Source: Loktanella sp. IMCC34160
GTDB taxonomy: Bacteria > Pseudomonadota > Alphaproteobacteria > Rhodobacterales > Rhodobacteraceae
Length of the DNA stretch: 64,000 nucleotides
Direction: 5' to 3'
Assembly: GCF_004145845.1 (NCBI RefSeq)
Contig: NZ_SELP01000008.1
Location: 62,001 to 126,000, forward strand
Part shown: positions 25,907 through 34,744 of the stretch, one piece after another
How the letters are laid out: each line of letters begins with the position of its first letter
How positions within the stretch are numbered: the first letter of the stretch is position 1
Program-made: the position numbers and the translations under genes
Notes under the pieces: generated by a model
Database searches by the model: none
What the model saw: only the letters and a program-made list of their open reading frames with translations
What the model was told of the DNA's origin: nothing

Positions 25907-27193
25907 ATGGATTTTGATATGCTGGGGCTTTCGCCCCGTCTTGTGTCCAAGCTTGAAGAGCTGGGCATCAAGGACCCAACCCCGATTCAGGCGCAGGCGA
26001 TCCCGCATGCCATGAACGGCCGCGACGTGATGGGCCTTGCCCAGACCGGGACCGGCAAGACCGCCGCTTTTGGCCTACCCATGCTGAACGCGCTTCTGTC
26101 TGACGGCGGGCGGCCGACGCCAAAAACGGCGAAGGCGCTGGTGCTGGCACCGACGCGCGAACTGGCAAAGCAGATCGCAGATAACCTTGCCGCGTTTTCC
26201 GAAGGCACTCATCTGAAAACCGTTCTGGTCGTCGGCGGGGCCGGGATCACCGGGCAGGCGCGGCGGCTGGAAAAAGGCTGTGCGGTTCTGGTGGCGACGC
26301 CGGGCCGGTTGCTCGATCTGATCGACCGGGGCGCGGTGCGCCTGAACGAAACCCGCTTCCTTGTGCTGGACGAGGCCGATCAGATGCTCGACCTTGGGTT
26401 CATCCATGCGCTGCGCAAGATCGCCCCGATGCTGGCGGCAGAACGGCAGACGATGCTGTTTTCCGCAACCATGCCCAAACAGATGAACGAACTGGCGCAG
26501 ACCTATCTGACCGATCCGATCCGGGTGCAGGTCAACCCGCCGGGACAGGCTGCCGACAAGATCGACCAAGGTGTGCACTATGTCGCCAAGGCGGCCAAGA
26601 TCGACCTGTTGATCGAACTTCTGGACAAGCACCGGGACGAGCGCGCGCTGGTCTTCGGCCGGACCAAGCACGGTATGGAAAAACTGTCGCGCATGTTGGC
26701 GGCCAAGGGCTTCGGCGTGGCTGCGATCCACGGCAACAAAAGCCAGGGGCAGCGGGACCGCGCCATCAAGTCGTTCAAGGATGGCGAGGTGAAGGTTCTG
26801 GTGGCAACGGATGTTGCCGCGCGCGGGATCGACATTCCGGATGTCCGGCACGTCTATAACTTTGAACTACCCAACGTGCCGGAAAACTACGTGCACCGGA
26901 TTGGGCGGACGGCCCGGGCCGGGGCGGACGGCATGGCCATTGCCCTGTGTTCACCTGATGAAATGGGCGAAATGAGGGATATCGAAAAGGTGCTCAAGGC
27001 GCCGATCCCGGTTTTGTCCGGGCGTGCGTGGGAACGTGCGGAAGAGCCTGAGAAGCCCAAGGGCGGTGGCCGCGGCCGCGGTGGACCGCGCCGTGGTGGT
27101 CAACCCATGGGCGGCGCAGGCAAGCCGGCCCGCATGTCCAAGCCGGGCGCGTCCCGGCCCCGGCGGAACCGCGCCCAGTCGCGAAGCGCCTGA
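25907..27193 (+). CDS. DEAD-box ATP-dependent RNA helicase, RhlE-like
   Basis: A 428-residue DEAD-box helicase. Motifs in order: Q-motif in DPTPIQAQAIP, motif I AQTGTGKT, Ia PTRELA, Ib TPGRLLDL, II VLDEADQM, III SAT, V ATDVAARGIDIP, VI HRIGRTARAG. The C-terminal 50 residues are basic and glycine-rich (GRGRGGPRRGGQ), as in RhlE proteins that act in ribosome assembly and RNA decay. The ATG at 25907 follows GAAAGGA; the open frame extends well upstream but without helicase sequence. Confidence 0.9.
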   Translation: MDFDMLGLSPRLVSKLEELGIKDPTPIQAQAIPHAMNGRDVMGLAQTGTGKTAAFGLPMLNALLSDGGRPTPKTAKALVLAPTRELAKQIADNLAAFSEGTHLKTVLVVGGAGITGQARRLEKGCAVLVATPGRLLDLIDRGAVRLNETRFLVLDEADQMLDLGFIHALRKIAPMLAAERQTMLFSATMPKQMNELAQTYLTDPIRVQVNPPGQAADKIDQGVHYVAKAAKIDLLIELLDKHRDERALVFGRTKHGMEKLSRMLAAKGFGVAAIHGNKSQGQRDRAIKSFKDGEVKVLVATDVAARGIDIPDVRHVYNFELPNVPENYVHRIGRTARAGADGMAIALCSPDEMGEMRDIEKVLKAPIPVLSGRAWERAEEPEKPKGGGRGRGGPRRGGQPMGGAGKPARMSKPGASRPRRNRAQSRSA

Positions 27194-27195
27194 GC

Positions 27196-27969
27196 CTAAC
27201 CAGACTGCCGGTCCCGGAACATCTCCGGGTCCGGCCGCCTGTCGTCATTCGCCGTCGATACCTCAATCCGGGCGCGACCGTTGCGCTTGGCGGCATAAAG
27301 CGCGTCGTCGGCAAGCCGCATGAGCGTATCCAGATCGTCGCCATGGTGGGTCTGGACCGCGCCGAGCGAAACGGAAATCGTCAGATGTTCAAACGATGGG
27401 CCGCCTGAATAGGGGATCGGTTGAAGCATCGGCATGATGATGGAACGGGCCTGTTGGACGGTCGTGTCGCGCAGGTAGACGCCGAATTCCTCGCCGCCAA
27501 GACGGCCGACGATGTCGTCGGTCCGCAGGCTTCGTCGCAATCTGTGTGCAATCGAGATCAGGCACTTATCCCCGATTTGGTGGCCGTAGGTGTCATTGAC
27601 CCGCTTGAAATGATCCGCGTCGAGTAGAATGAGGACGCCCCGCATGTCCTGTTGCAGCGCAGAGCGCACCTGCGACATGAACCAGCGGCGGTTCGGCAGG
27701 TTGGTCATCGGGTCGGTTCGGGACTTCAGCGAGAGTTCGATCTGAAGTCGGGCCTGTTTGCGCACCAGAAGAAAGAAAAGAACGACAAATGGCGTGCCCA
27801 CACAGATTGCGCTGGAGGCCAGATATCCGGCGGGCAACAGCCACGCGCCGAAATAGATGCGTGAGAACAGGAAGTTCAAGGCGACGATAACGGCCGTAAA
27901 CGACGCAACTTTCGCCGCAGTATCCTTCCATCCCCGCGGCACCATTGCCTTGTAGAACCAATGTAACAT
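27196..27969 (-). CDS. Membrane-bound diguanylate cyclase (GGDEF)
   Basis: A 257-residue protein with two N-terminal transmembrane helices (about residues 22-44 and 48-69) and a GGDEF domain. The active-site signature is GGEEF (158-162), and the product-inhibition I-site RTDD (149-152) sits exactly five residues before it. Both indicate an active, feedback-controlled c-di-GMP synthase. No periplasmic sensor domain is present, so its input signal is unclear. Start: ATG at 27969; tandem GTG codons just upstream (27972, 27975) also have acceptable spacing to GGGGAGG. Confidence 0.88.
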   Translation of the reverse strand: MLHWFYKAMVPRGWKDTAAKVASFTAVIVALNFLFSRIYFGAWLLPAGYLASSAICVGTPFVVLFFLLVRKQARLQIELSLKSRTDPMTNLPNRRWFMSQVRSALQQDMRGVLILLDADHFKRVNDTYGHQIGDKCLISIAHRLRRSLRTDDIVGRLGGEEFGVYLRDTTVQQARSIIMPMLQPIPYSGGPSFEHLTISVSLGAVQTHHGDDLDTLMRLADDALYAAKRNGRARIEVSTANDDRRPDPEMFRDRQSG

Positions 27970-28044
27970 CACCACCCCGAGCAAACCTCCCCAAACCCTC
28001 GGACAAAAGAGTTAACAAACGGTTTGCGGGAGCGACCCGAAATG

Positions 28045-28069
28045 AAAAACGCCGCCCCGAAGGGCGGCG
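28045..28069 (-). terminator. Rho-independent terminator of rplS-rpmE
   Basis: Stem CGCCGCCC / GGGCGGCG with a four-base loop; TTTTT follows on the minus strand. Confidence 0.92.
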
Positions 28070-28094
28070 CTTCCAAACATTTCTGTCGATCGGC

Positions 28095-28316
28095 TTAGAA
28101 GCCCAGACCGGCGTACTTGTTCTTGAACTTCGACACGCGGCCGCCGGCATCCATCAGGCGGGTGCCGCCACCGGTCCAGGCCGGGTGCACGGAGGGGTCG
28201 ATGTCGAGCGACATGGTGTCGCCTTCCTTGCCCCAGGTCGATTTCATCTGAATCACAGTGCCATCGGTCATCTTGACGTCGATGATGTGGTAGTCGGGAT
28301 GGATATCCTTTTTCAT
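28095..28316 (-). CDS. rpmE: 50S ribosomal protein L31
   Basis: A 73-residue bL31: [20 protein letters not shown] at the start, [13 protein letters not shown] in the middle and [16 protein letters not shown] at the end. The CxxC zinc pairs of C-plus L31 proteins are missing, so this is the zinc-independent form. It follows rplS by 11 bases, and a strong terminator closes the unit. Confidence 0.95.
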   Translation of the reverse strand: MKKDIHPDYHIIDVKMTDGTVIQMKSTWGKEGDTMSLDIDPSVHPAWTGGGTRLMDAGGRVSKFKNKYAGLGF

Positions 28317-28327
28317 CGGTCGTCCCC

Positions 28328-28711
28328 TTATGCTTCGGCGCTATCAAGCGGCTTGTAGTTCGACACTTCGGCGATACGGGCGGATTTGCCGCGGCGCGAG
28401 CGGAGGTAGTACAGCTTGGCGCGACGGACGCGGCCACGGCGGACAACCTCGATCGAGTCGATGTTGGTGGAGTAGAGCGGGAACACACGTTCCACGCCTT
28501 CACCGAAAGAAATCTTGCGAACGGTGAACGAACCGGCAATGCCCTTGCCGTTCTTGCGGCTGATGCAAACGCCTTCGTACATCTGTACGCGCGAACGCGA
28601 GCCTTCGGTCACCTTGTAGCCAACGCGAATGGTGTCGCCGGCCTTGAAGTCGGGAATGGTCTTCCCGAGCGAGGCGATCTGTTCCGCCTCAAGCTGTGCG
28701 ATCAGGTTCAT
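28328..28711 (-). CDS. rplS: 50S ribosomal protein L19
   Basis: A 127-residue bL19 containing [50 protein letters not shown] and [18 protein letters not shown]. It bridges the subunits of the ribosome. The usual upstream neighbours rpsP, rimM and trmD are not here; the gene has its own likely promoter at 28925-28953 and a leader of about 200 bases. Confidence 0.96.
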   Translation of the reverse strand: MNLIAQLEAEQIASLGKTIPDFKAGDTIRVGYKVTEGSRSRVQMYEGVCISRKNGKGIAGSFTVRKISFGEGVERVFPLYSTNIDSIEVVRRGRVRRAKLYYLRSRRGKSARIAEVSNYKPLDSAEA

Positions 28712-28924
28712 CTGATGCGCTCCTATCTATGCTCACGGTTGTTCCGTGAAGTTTCTCGCGTCCTCAGAGCTCTTGGTCTTCTTCCGGGTCCGCACGTGGC
28801 GCCCGCCAGAGGTCAGGTCGTCATTCCTAGTTCGGGTTCTTCCGGGCCAGGCCCCGCCGAAGAAAGCGGGTGGTGATCCAACAGAACACAGGTCCAGTGG
28901 CCGATTCCGGCCCCGGACTGGCGC

Positions 28925-28953
28925 CGTATAGGCCCCGGCGCCCTTGTGATCAA
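28925..28953 (-). promoter_or_regulatory. Sigma-70-type promoter for rplS-rpmE
   Basis: On the minus strand, TTGATC (28953-28948) and TATACG (28930-28925) are separated by exactly 17 bases. The site lies just past the stop codon of the upstream TerB-like gene and points to rplS. Confidence 0.6.
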
Positions 28954-28956
28954 GGG

Positions 28957-29376
28957 CTAAAGCGTCAGGTGGCGGGCCCGTGCGCCGCGTTCGATGGCCG
29001 CCGCGTGCAGCCGGTCGATGTTCAGCTCGTAACGGATTTCTTCAAGAAGCCGGCCTTCGCGGTCTTCGATCCGCCCGTCGGCCGCCGCCACGTCACAGGC
29101 AAAGGCATAGGCGGTTTCCCAAAGGCGTTCGGGAAGCGCATCGCGCACCAGCCCGAACATGGCGTCCAGACCGTCTTCCTGATCTAGAAGGTCAAAGACC
29201 ATGTGGGACACCCGCGGCAGCCGGTCGGTGTCGTAATCCCCGAAGATCGGAAGGTGGTTGATCACGTTGTTGATCTTCACCAGTTCCGATGTCCGCATAT
29301 CGGAATCAGAGGCCGACACGGTCAGCATGAGAGCGACGAGCGCATCCTGCGGCGTCAGCGGTGTTTCGATCGTCAT
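28957..29376 (-). CDS. TerB-like (tellurite resistance TerB family) protein
   Basis: A 139-residue all-alpha protein of the TerB/DjlA-like family. Two segments show the family pattern of an acidic metal-binding turn: MLTVSASDSDMRTSELVKI (with D-x-D-x-R) and FACDVAAADGRIEDREGRLL (AADGxIxxxE). Tellurite resistance is not implied; single TerB proteins of this size are widespread and of unknown function. It is transcribed alone, divergent from lysS, with a promoter for rplS right after its stop. Confidence 0.8.
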   Translation of the reverse strand: MTIETPLTPQDALVALMLTVSASDSDMRTSELVKINNVINHLPIFGDYDTDRLPRVSHMVFDLLDQEDGLDAMFGLVRDALPERLWETAYAFACDVAAADGRIEDREGRLLEEIRYELNIDRLHAAAIERGARARHLTL

Positions 29377-29484
29377 GCGGCTGTCTCCTATCCGGCGTCC
29401 CCTTCATTTATTGACGCCAAGCGCCCCCCGCAATAGGGAGTGCGCCTGAAGTGCACCATGGGGGTGCGCCAAGCTGAAAAGAGA

Positions 29485-31134
29485 ATGACGATGTCCGATC
29501 TGCGCGACGCCGCGATGAGTTCGAAAGCCTGGCCCTTTGAAGAGGCCCGGGCGCTGCTCAAACGTGTGGAAGCATCGGGCAAGAAAGAGGTGCTTTTCGA
29601 AACCGGCTATGGCCCGTCCGGCCTGCCGCACATCGGCACCTTTGGCGAGGTGTTGCGCACCACGATGATCCGCCGCGCCTTCGAGGTGATCTCGGACATC
29701 CCGACCCGTCTGATCTGCTTCTCGGATGACCTTGACGGGATGCGCAAGGTGCCGGGCAACGTTCCCAATCAGGACATGCTGGCCCAGCACATGCACAAGC
29801 CGCTGACTTCGGTGCCGGACCCGTTTGGCACCCACGAAAGCTTTGGTCACCACAACAATGCCATGCTGCGCCGGTTCCTCGATACCTTCGGGTTCGAGTA
29901 CGAGTTTTATTCGGCGCGTGAATTCTACCGCTCGGGTCAGTTCGACGAAGTGTTGAAGCGGGCGGTTGAACGCTATGACGAGGTGATGAAGGTCATGCTG
30001 AAGTCGCTGCGCGAAGAGCGGCAGCAGACCTATTCCATCTTCCTTCCAATCCATCCGGAAACCGGCCGCGTGCTGTATGTTCCGATGAAGTCGGTGGATG
30101 CCGAGAACCACACCATCACCTTTGACGATGAAGATGGGCGTGAATGGACGCTGCGGGTCACAGGCGGCAACGTAAAGCTGCAGTGGAAGCCTGACTTTGG
30201 CGCGCGCTGGGCCGCGCTGGACGTCGATTTCGAGATGTATGGCAAGGAGCACGCGACCAATACCGCGATCTATGACCGCATCTGCGAAATTCTGGGCGGG
30301 ACCAAGCCGAACCACTTCAGCTATGAACTGTTCCTTGATGAGCAGGGCCAGAAAATCTCGAAGTCGTCCGGCAACGGGGTGAGCATCGACGAATGGCTCA
30401 CCTATGCCTCGACCGAGAGCCTGTCGTATTTCATGTATCTCAAACCCAAGACAGCCAAGCGGCTGCACTGGGATGTGATCCCGAAAATGGTGGATGAATA
30501 CCACCAGCAATTGCGCGCCTATGCGACGCAGGATGCGGCGGGCAAGGTCAACAACCCGGTCTTCCACATTCACGGTCACAACGTCCCGGCCTCGACCATG
30601 GTGGTGCCGTTTGCGATGCTTCTGAACCTTGCCGCCGTGTCTGGCGCGCAGGAGAAGGACAAGCTGTGGGGGTTCATCCAGCGTTACGCCCCCGACGCCA
30701 GCCCCGAGGGTAATCCGGATCTGGATCAGGCCGCCGGTTTTGCGATCCGCTATTTCAACGACTTCGTGAAACCGACCCGCACCTTCCGCCTGCCGACCGA
30801 TCAGGAGCGAGCAGCGCTGGAAGATCTGGTGGCTTGCCTGCGGGACGAGCAGACCGCACTAGCCGCGATCGCCAAGAAGAACGCTGCTGCCGGAACCCCG
30901 GACGAGGCGCTTCCACAAGTGAACTGGGCGGACGAGGAATTCTTGCAATCCATCGTCTTCGCGGTGGGCAAGAACCACGGGTTCGAACCGCTCCGCGCGT
31001 GGTTCTCGTGCCTGTACGAGGTGCTTCTGGGCGCGTCGCAGGGTCCGCGTTTTGGCGGGTTCATCGCGCTATACGGGATCGAGGAAAGCATTGCCCTGAT
31101 CGAATCCGGCCTGCGCGGCGAACTGGCAGCCTGA
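29485..31134 (+). CDS. lysS: Lysine--tRNA ligase, class I
   Basis: A 549-residue class I lysyl-tRNA synthetase. The HIGH-equivalent is in [13 protein letters not shown] (about residues 46-58), the KMSKS-equivalent is KISKSSGNG, and a C-terminal helical anticodon-binding part follows. Class I LysRS is the archaeal-type enzyme, used by many alphaproteobacteria in place of class II. The start could also be the ATG six bases downstream (29491). Confidence 0.93.
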   Translation: MTMSDLRDAAMSSKAWPFEEARALLKRVEASGKKEVLFETGYGPSGLPHIGTFGEVLRTTMIRRAFEVISDIPTRLICFSDDLDGMRKVPGNVPNQDMLAQHMHKPLTSVPDPFGTHESFGHHNNAMLRRFLDTFGFEYEFYSAREFYRSGQFDEVLKRAVERYDEVMKVMLKSLREERQQTYSIFLPIHPETGRVLYVPMKSVDAENHTITFDDEDGREWTLRVTGGNVKLQWKPDFGARWAALDVDFEMYGKEHATNTAIYDRICEILGGTKPNHFSYELFLDEQGQKISKSSGNGVSIDEWLTYASTESLSYFMYLKPKTAKRLHWDVIPKMVDEYHQQLRAYATQDAAGKVNNPVFHIHGHNVPASTMVVPFAMLLNLAAVSGAQEKDKLWGFIQRYAPDASPEGNPDLDQAAGFAIRYFNDFVKPTRTFRLPTDQERAALEDLVACLRDEQTALAAIAKKNAAAGTPDEALPQVNWADEEFLQSIVFAVGKNHGFEPLRAWFSCLYEVLLGASQGPRFGGFIALYGIEESIALIESGLRGELAA

Positions 31135-31203
31135 CCCCAAGACTGAACCAATTTGGGCCTTCCGGCGTATCCTGATAGGATCGGGACACGATGGGAGGCC
31201 CAA

Positions 31204-31599
31204 ATGCTACGTCTGACTGCCTTGCTCGCCCTGCTGGCCGTGCCGGTTGTCGCGCAGGACCGCGGCGCCATCGAAGCCGTGATCAGCGATCAGATGGACG
31301 CCTTTACAGAGCGTGATCTGAACGGGGCATGGACCCACGCAAGCCCGATGATCCAGCGCCTGTTCCAGTCGCCAGAGAATTTCGGCCTGATGGTCCGGCA
31401 GGGCTATCCCATGGTGTGGGACAATGAGGCGATCCGGTTCATGGAGCTGCAGGAGGCCGACGGGGGCTGGTTGCAGGATGTTCTTGTCGAAGACGCCTCT
31501 GGCGCGGTCCATATGCTGGAATACCTCATGATCGAGACCCCGCAGGGATGGAAGATCAACGGCGTTCGCCTTCTTCCCGCCCCCGATCTGGGCGTCTGA
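31204..31599 (+). CDS. DUF4864 exported protein
   Basis: A 131-residue protein with a signal peptide (MLRLTALLALLAVPVVAQ) and one domain that looks like the SnoaL/NTF2-type DUF4864 family: AIEAVISDQMDAFTERDLNG, AWTHASPMIQRLFQ and a hydrophobic beta region ending GWKINGVRLLP. It is probably periplasmic. GGGAGG precedes the ATG. No function is known. The gene stands alone between lysS and the accessory glycan region. Confidence 0.8.
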   Translation: MLRLTALLALLAVPVVAQDRGAIEAVISDQMDAFTERDLNGAWTHASPMIQRLFQSPENFGLMVRQGYPMVWDNEAIRFMELQEADGGWLQDVLVEDASGAVHMLEYLMIETPQGWKINGVRLLPAPDLGV

Positions 31600-31719
31600 T
31601 CCCCGTCCGCGTTGCGCCCCCTACCGTGACGGTGCCCCAAGCCCGGTTTCACCATTGATTGCTACCCCTGAGGCGCGAGGGCCCCGCAGGACGCGGCGGC
31701 CCATGGTCGAGGATTTGGC

Positions 31720-31774
31720 GGGCGGGGTCCAACCGGCGGGCCGGGCAATTCTGCCCGTCCCTGGGACCCCGCCC
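31720..31774 (+). other. Long two-part hairpin upstream of the beta-helix gene
   Basis: Outer arms GGGCGGGGTCC (31720-31730) and GGACCCCGCCC (31764-31774) are perfectly complementary over 11 bases and enclose an inner stem GGGCA / TGCCC (31743-31756, loop ATTC). The element ends 21 bases before the ATG of the beta-helix gene. There is no T-run, so it is more likely a 5'-UTR structure than a terminator. Confidence 0.6.
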
Positions 31775-31795
31775 CTGTGAAAGGGGAACCTTCGA

Positions 31796-34093
31796 ATGAA
31801 CAAGGCAATTACCGACGGGCTGGTCCTGATGCCGCCGCCCTTTGTGAACGGGCTTGAAGTGTGGTCGACGGGGGATGGCACGCCGGGGTCGGATACCTAT
31901 GCCACATCCGGAACCGGGGCCTTTGTTCCCGCCGACGCGAATTTCGCGGGCTGTCTGGAAATCGTCAAGACGACCGCCACGACCAAGCTGCGCTATATGG
32001 GCGAAACGACGATCCTTCCCGGGTGCTATTTGCAGGTCCGCGCGCGGGTCAAGGCCGTGTCGGGGCCGTTGCCGGCGGTTCGGATCGCGGGCTGGGCCGG
32101 TGGCGCGGGTGGGGCGCATGTGCCGGGGTTGACCGAAACCGCGCCGTCCGTGCAACTGACCACCTATGGTGAGGTTGTCGAGGTGTCCGCGATCATCGGC
32201 ACCGGGTTCCGCACTGGCGTGGATATGACCTGGCCCGATGCGATCTATGGGCATCTCGGGCTGGACCTGACCGGTCCGAACGGTGGGGTCGTCCGGATCG
32301 ACGATATCGAGATCGAGGATGTGACCAACGTCTTCATCCGCGACATGATCGGCTTTGTCGATGTCCGAGACTATGGCGCGATGGGGGACGGCGTGACCGA
32401 CGACAGCGCCGCGTTCGAAGCCGCCGATGCCGACGCCTTTGGCCGCGAGGTTCTGGTGTCCGAAGGCACCTATTTCCTGGGTGACCATGTCACCATCGAA
32501 AACCAGATCCATTTCGCGGGCACGGTTACCATGCCCGACGACAAGCGGCTGATCCTGCAGAAGAACTTTGACTTCGAAACCTATTTCGACGCCTTTCAGG
32601 ACGAAGAACTGGCGTTCAAGAAATCGTTTCAGGCGCTTCTGAATTTCTCGGATCACGACACGCTGGACCTTGGCGGACGGATCATTTCGCTGTCGGCGCC
32701 GGTTGATATGCAGGCGGCCGAAGGGGCGAAGACCACCTTTGAGATCCGCCGCGTGATCCAGAACGGGCAGTTGCGCCCGGTGGCCGGGCCGAATTGGGAC
32801 CCGGATGTCGTGACGTCGCAGGCGACCTATTCCTCGGCCACGCCCTACCAACTGACCAACGTTGCCAATATCGCCAGCATCGCGGTTGGCTCGCTGGTCG
32901 AAGGCAATGGCGTCGGACGCGAGGTCTATGTGCAGGCGGTCAATTTGGCGCAGCAGTCCCTGACGCTGAGCCAGCAGATCTATGACGTGGACGGCAGCCA
33001 GATCTTCACCTTCACCCGGTTCAAGTACCTGATCGACCTGTCCGGTTTCGCCAAATACTCGCGGCTGCATTTCGACAATATCGAATTCTACTGCGATGGC
33101 GAGGCGAGCGCCGTGATGCTGGGTCAGGATGGGTCGCTGATGCAGTTTCGCGATTGCTATTTCAGCAAGCCGCGCAACCGAGGCATCACCAGCATCACCA
33201 GCATCGCCCGTGCCTGTCAGGGAATGATGATCGACCGTTGCGAATTCATTTCCAACGAACAGACCGCCCCCGACCAGACGCGGATTTCGGTCGGGGTCAA
33301 CGCGAACGCCAACGACGTGAAAATCCGCGACTGCCGCCTCGTCCGGTTCAAGCACTTCGCCGTGCTGGGTGGAACCGGTAGCATGATCGTGGGCAACCAC
33401 TGTTTCCAAGGCGACAATGAAACCGACGGGCTGCGTCAGGCCGGGTTCGTCTTTACCCGCCCCAACAGCAAGACGATCTTTACCGGCAACTACATCGACA
33501 ACTGTTCGATCGAACTGACCAACGAACACGACGCCACCCCCGACCTTGGGGCGCAGTATTCGTTTGGCGGGATGTCGATTACCGGCAATATCTTTACCGC
33601 CGCCGATGTGGCCCCCTGGTTCAGCTGGATCGTGATCAAGCCGCATGGGGTGGGGCAGTTCATCCACGGGCTTTCGGTGTCGGGCAATGTGTTCAAAACG
33701 CTGGACGGGGCGATTGAACGGGCTGAACGGATCGACACCAGCATCGCCGATCTCGACCGGACAAGGTTCCGCAACGTCTATTTCCAGAACAACACCTACA
33801 CGGCCGTCAATACAGTGACCGAGAACCCGGTCAGCGTGAACCACAAGGAAAACTCTGAATCGGTCGCGTGGACGGTCGACACCGCTGGTCGCCTGCCGTT
33901 CGAAGGCTATGCCCGATTTGTCGAGTCGGTGATGCCAATGGGCGCGCTGACGGCGGTTGGCGGCGCGCGGGTCTATGAACTGCCCTATGCAGAGGTTCGG
34001 GTCGGCCCGAACGAGGATCAGGTCAACCTGCGGTTTGGCACCGCCTGCAAGGGCGAGGTCCAACTGAGGGTACGCTGCGACTGGATGGATTGA
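31796..34093 (+). CDS. Large pectate-lyase-superfamily (beta-helix) protein, spike/depolymerase-like
   Basis: A 765-residue protein. Residues 1-180 form a beta-rich N-terminal domain starting MNKAITDGLVLMPPPFVNGL. At about 186-212 comes FVDVRDYGAMGDGVTDDSAA, the standard entry strand of the pectate lyase superfamily (GH28-related) seen in many phage tailspikes. Residues 430-680 have parallel beta-helix turns (DCYFSKPRNRGITSIT, VKIRDCRLVRFKHFAVLGG, ITGNIFTA). No signal peptide or cell-wall sorting signal is seen. This layout, an N-terminal anchor domain plus beta-helix without export signal, resembles virion spikes such as GTA head spikes better than a secreted lyase. Catalytic residues could not be assigned. 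A long hairpin precedes the ATG. Confidence 0.72.
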   Translation: MNKAITDGLVLMPPPFVNGLEVWSTGDGTPGSDTYATSGTGAFVPADANFAGCLEIVKTTATTKLRYMGETTILPGCYLQVRARVKAVSGPLPAVRIAGWAGGAGGAHVPGLTETAPSVQLTTYGEVVEVSAIIGTGFRTGVDMTWPDAIYGHLGLDLTGPNGGVVRIDDIEIEDVTNVFIRDMIGFVDVRDYGAMGDGVTDDSAAFEAADADAFGREVLVSEGTYFLGDHVTIENQIHFAGTVTMPDDKRLILQKNFDFETYFDAFQDEELAFKKSFQALLNFSDHDTLDLGGRIISLSAPVDMQAAEGAKTTFEIRRVIQNGQLRPVAGPNWDPDVVTSQATYSSATPYQLTNVANIASIAVGSLVEGNGVGREVYVQAVNLAQQSLTLSQQIYDVDGSQIFTFTRFKYLIDLSGFAKYSRLHFDNIEFYCDGEASAVMLGQDGSLMQFRDCYFSKPRNRGITSITSIARACQGMMIDRCEFISNEQTAPDQTRISVGVNANANDVKIRDCRLVRFKHFAVLGGTGSMIVGNHCFQGDNETDGLRQAGFVFTRPNSKTIFTGNYIDNCSIELTNEHDATPDLGAQYSFGGMSITGNIFTAADVAPWFSWIVIKPHGVGQFIHGLSVSGNVFKTLDGAIERAERIDTSIADLDRTRFRNVYFQNNTYTAVNTVTENPVSVNHKENSESVAWTVDTAGRLPFEGYARFVESVMPMGALTAVGGARVYELPYAEVRVGPNEDQVNLRFGTACKGEVQLRVRCDWMD

Positions 34094-34124
34094 TCACGCG
34101 ACCCCGCTGAAATTTGAAAGACCA

Positions 34125-34155
34125 CATGCCCCGGCCCGGTATAGGCTGGGGCATG
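34125..34155 (+). repeat. Inverted repeat covering two in-frame start codons
   Basis: CATGCCCC (34125-34132) and GGGGCATG (34148-34155) are perfect inverted repeats with a 15-base loop. Each arm carries an ATG (34126 and 34153) in the same frame of the DUF3995 gene. Confidence 0.6.
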
Positions 34156-34557
34156 TTGATTCTGGCCCTTGTCCTGTCTGCCATTTGCGTTGTCGTTGCG
34201 GCAATCCATCTATTGTGGGCGCTGGGCCGGTGGTTTCCTCTTGGGGATGAACGGCGCATGGTCGCGGCCGTCGTCGGCTTTCGCGAGGCGACACGGATGC
34301 CCGGCCCCATTCCATGTTCCCTGGTCGTGGTCGCCCTGCTTTTCGCGGCATCCGCGCCTTGGTGGGGGGACGGGATGGTTCGGCAGGTCATCCTTTGGGC
34401 CAGCGCCGCTGTCTTCGGGGCGCGGGGTGTGCTTGCCTATACGCGCTGGTGGCGGTGGCTGACCCCGCAAGAGCCCTTTGCCAGCAACGACAGGCGATAC
34501 TACGGGCCGATGTGCCTGTTGTTGTCGGCGGGATACCTTGTGCTTGCGATGAACTAG
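34126..34557 (+). CDS. DUF3995 membrane protein
   Basis: A 143-residue integral membrane protein of the DUF3995 type with four hydrophobic helices. The first helix is followed by AIHLLWALGRWFPLGDERRM, then FREATRMPGPIPCSLVVVAL and a last helix at the C-terminus (CLLLSAGYLVLAMN). Function unknown. It starts 32 bases after the beta-helix gene. Two in-frame ATGs compete (34126 and 34153); the second would give the shorter start MLILALVLSAI. Both sit in the arms of an inverted repeat. Confidence 0.7.
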   Translation: MPRPGIGWGMLILALVLSAICVVVAAIHLLWALGRWFPLGDERRMVAAVVGFREATRMPGPIPCSLVVVALLFAASAPWWGDGMVRQVILWASAAVFGARGVLAYTRWWRWLTPQEPFASNDRRYYGPMCLLLSAGYLVLAMN

Positions 34558-34744
34558 CCCCTTTTTCGGACGGGCACGCGCCGGTCGGGCCCGGACCAGA
34601 AAGAAGGCGGCAATCGCGCCCGGGGGATGTTTGGCTTGCGCGATCTCCTCAAACCATGAAAAACAAACAGTATTGTATGTTGTGTGCTGTCGTGCCGAAG
34701 TGTTTTGCGATAGAAATTTCTTGAAGCGGAAGGGTCTGCCGGAC

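Noticed and set aside
28957-29376. Tellurite-resistance operon
   Set aside because: Only one TerB-like gene is present, without terA, terC, terD or terZ; single TerB proteins are common and not linked to tellurite.
29485-31134. Recent transfer of an archaeal lysyl-tRNA synthetase
   Set aside because: Class I LysRS is the normal enzyme in many alphaproteobacteria, and base composition and codon choice look like those of the neighbours.
31649-34063. An 804-codon open frame on the minus strand
   Set aside because: Antisense to the beta-helix gene; the plus-strand product has a recognisable fold entry motif and a start with ribosome site, the minus product has neither.
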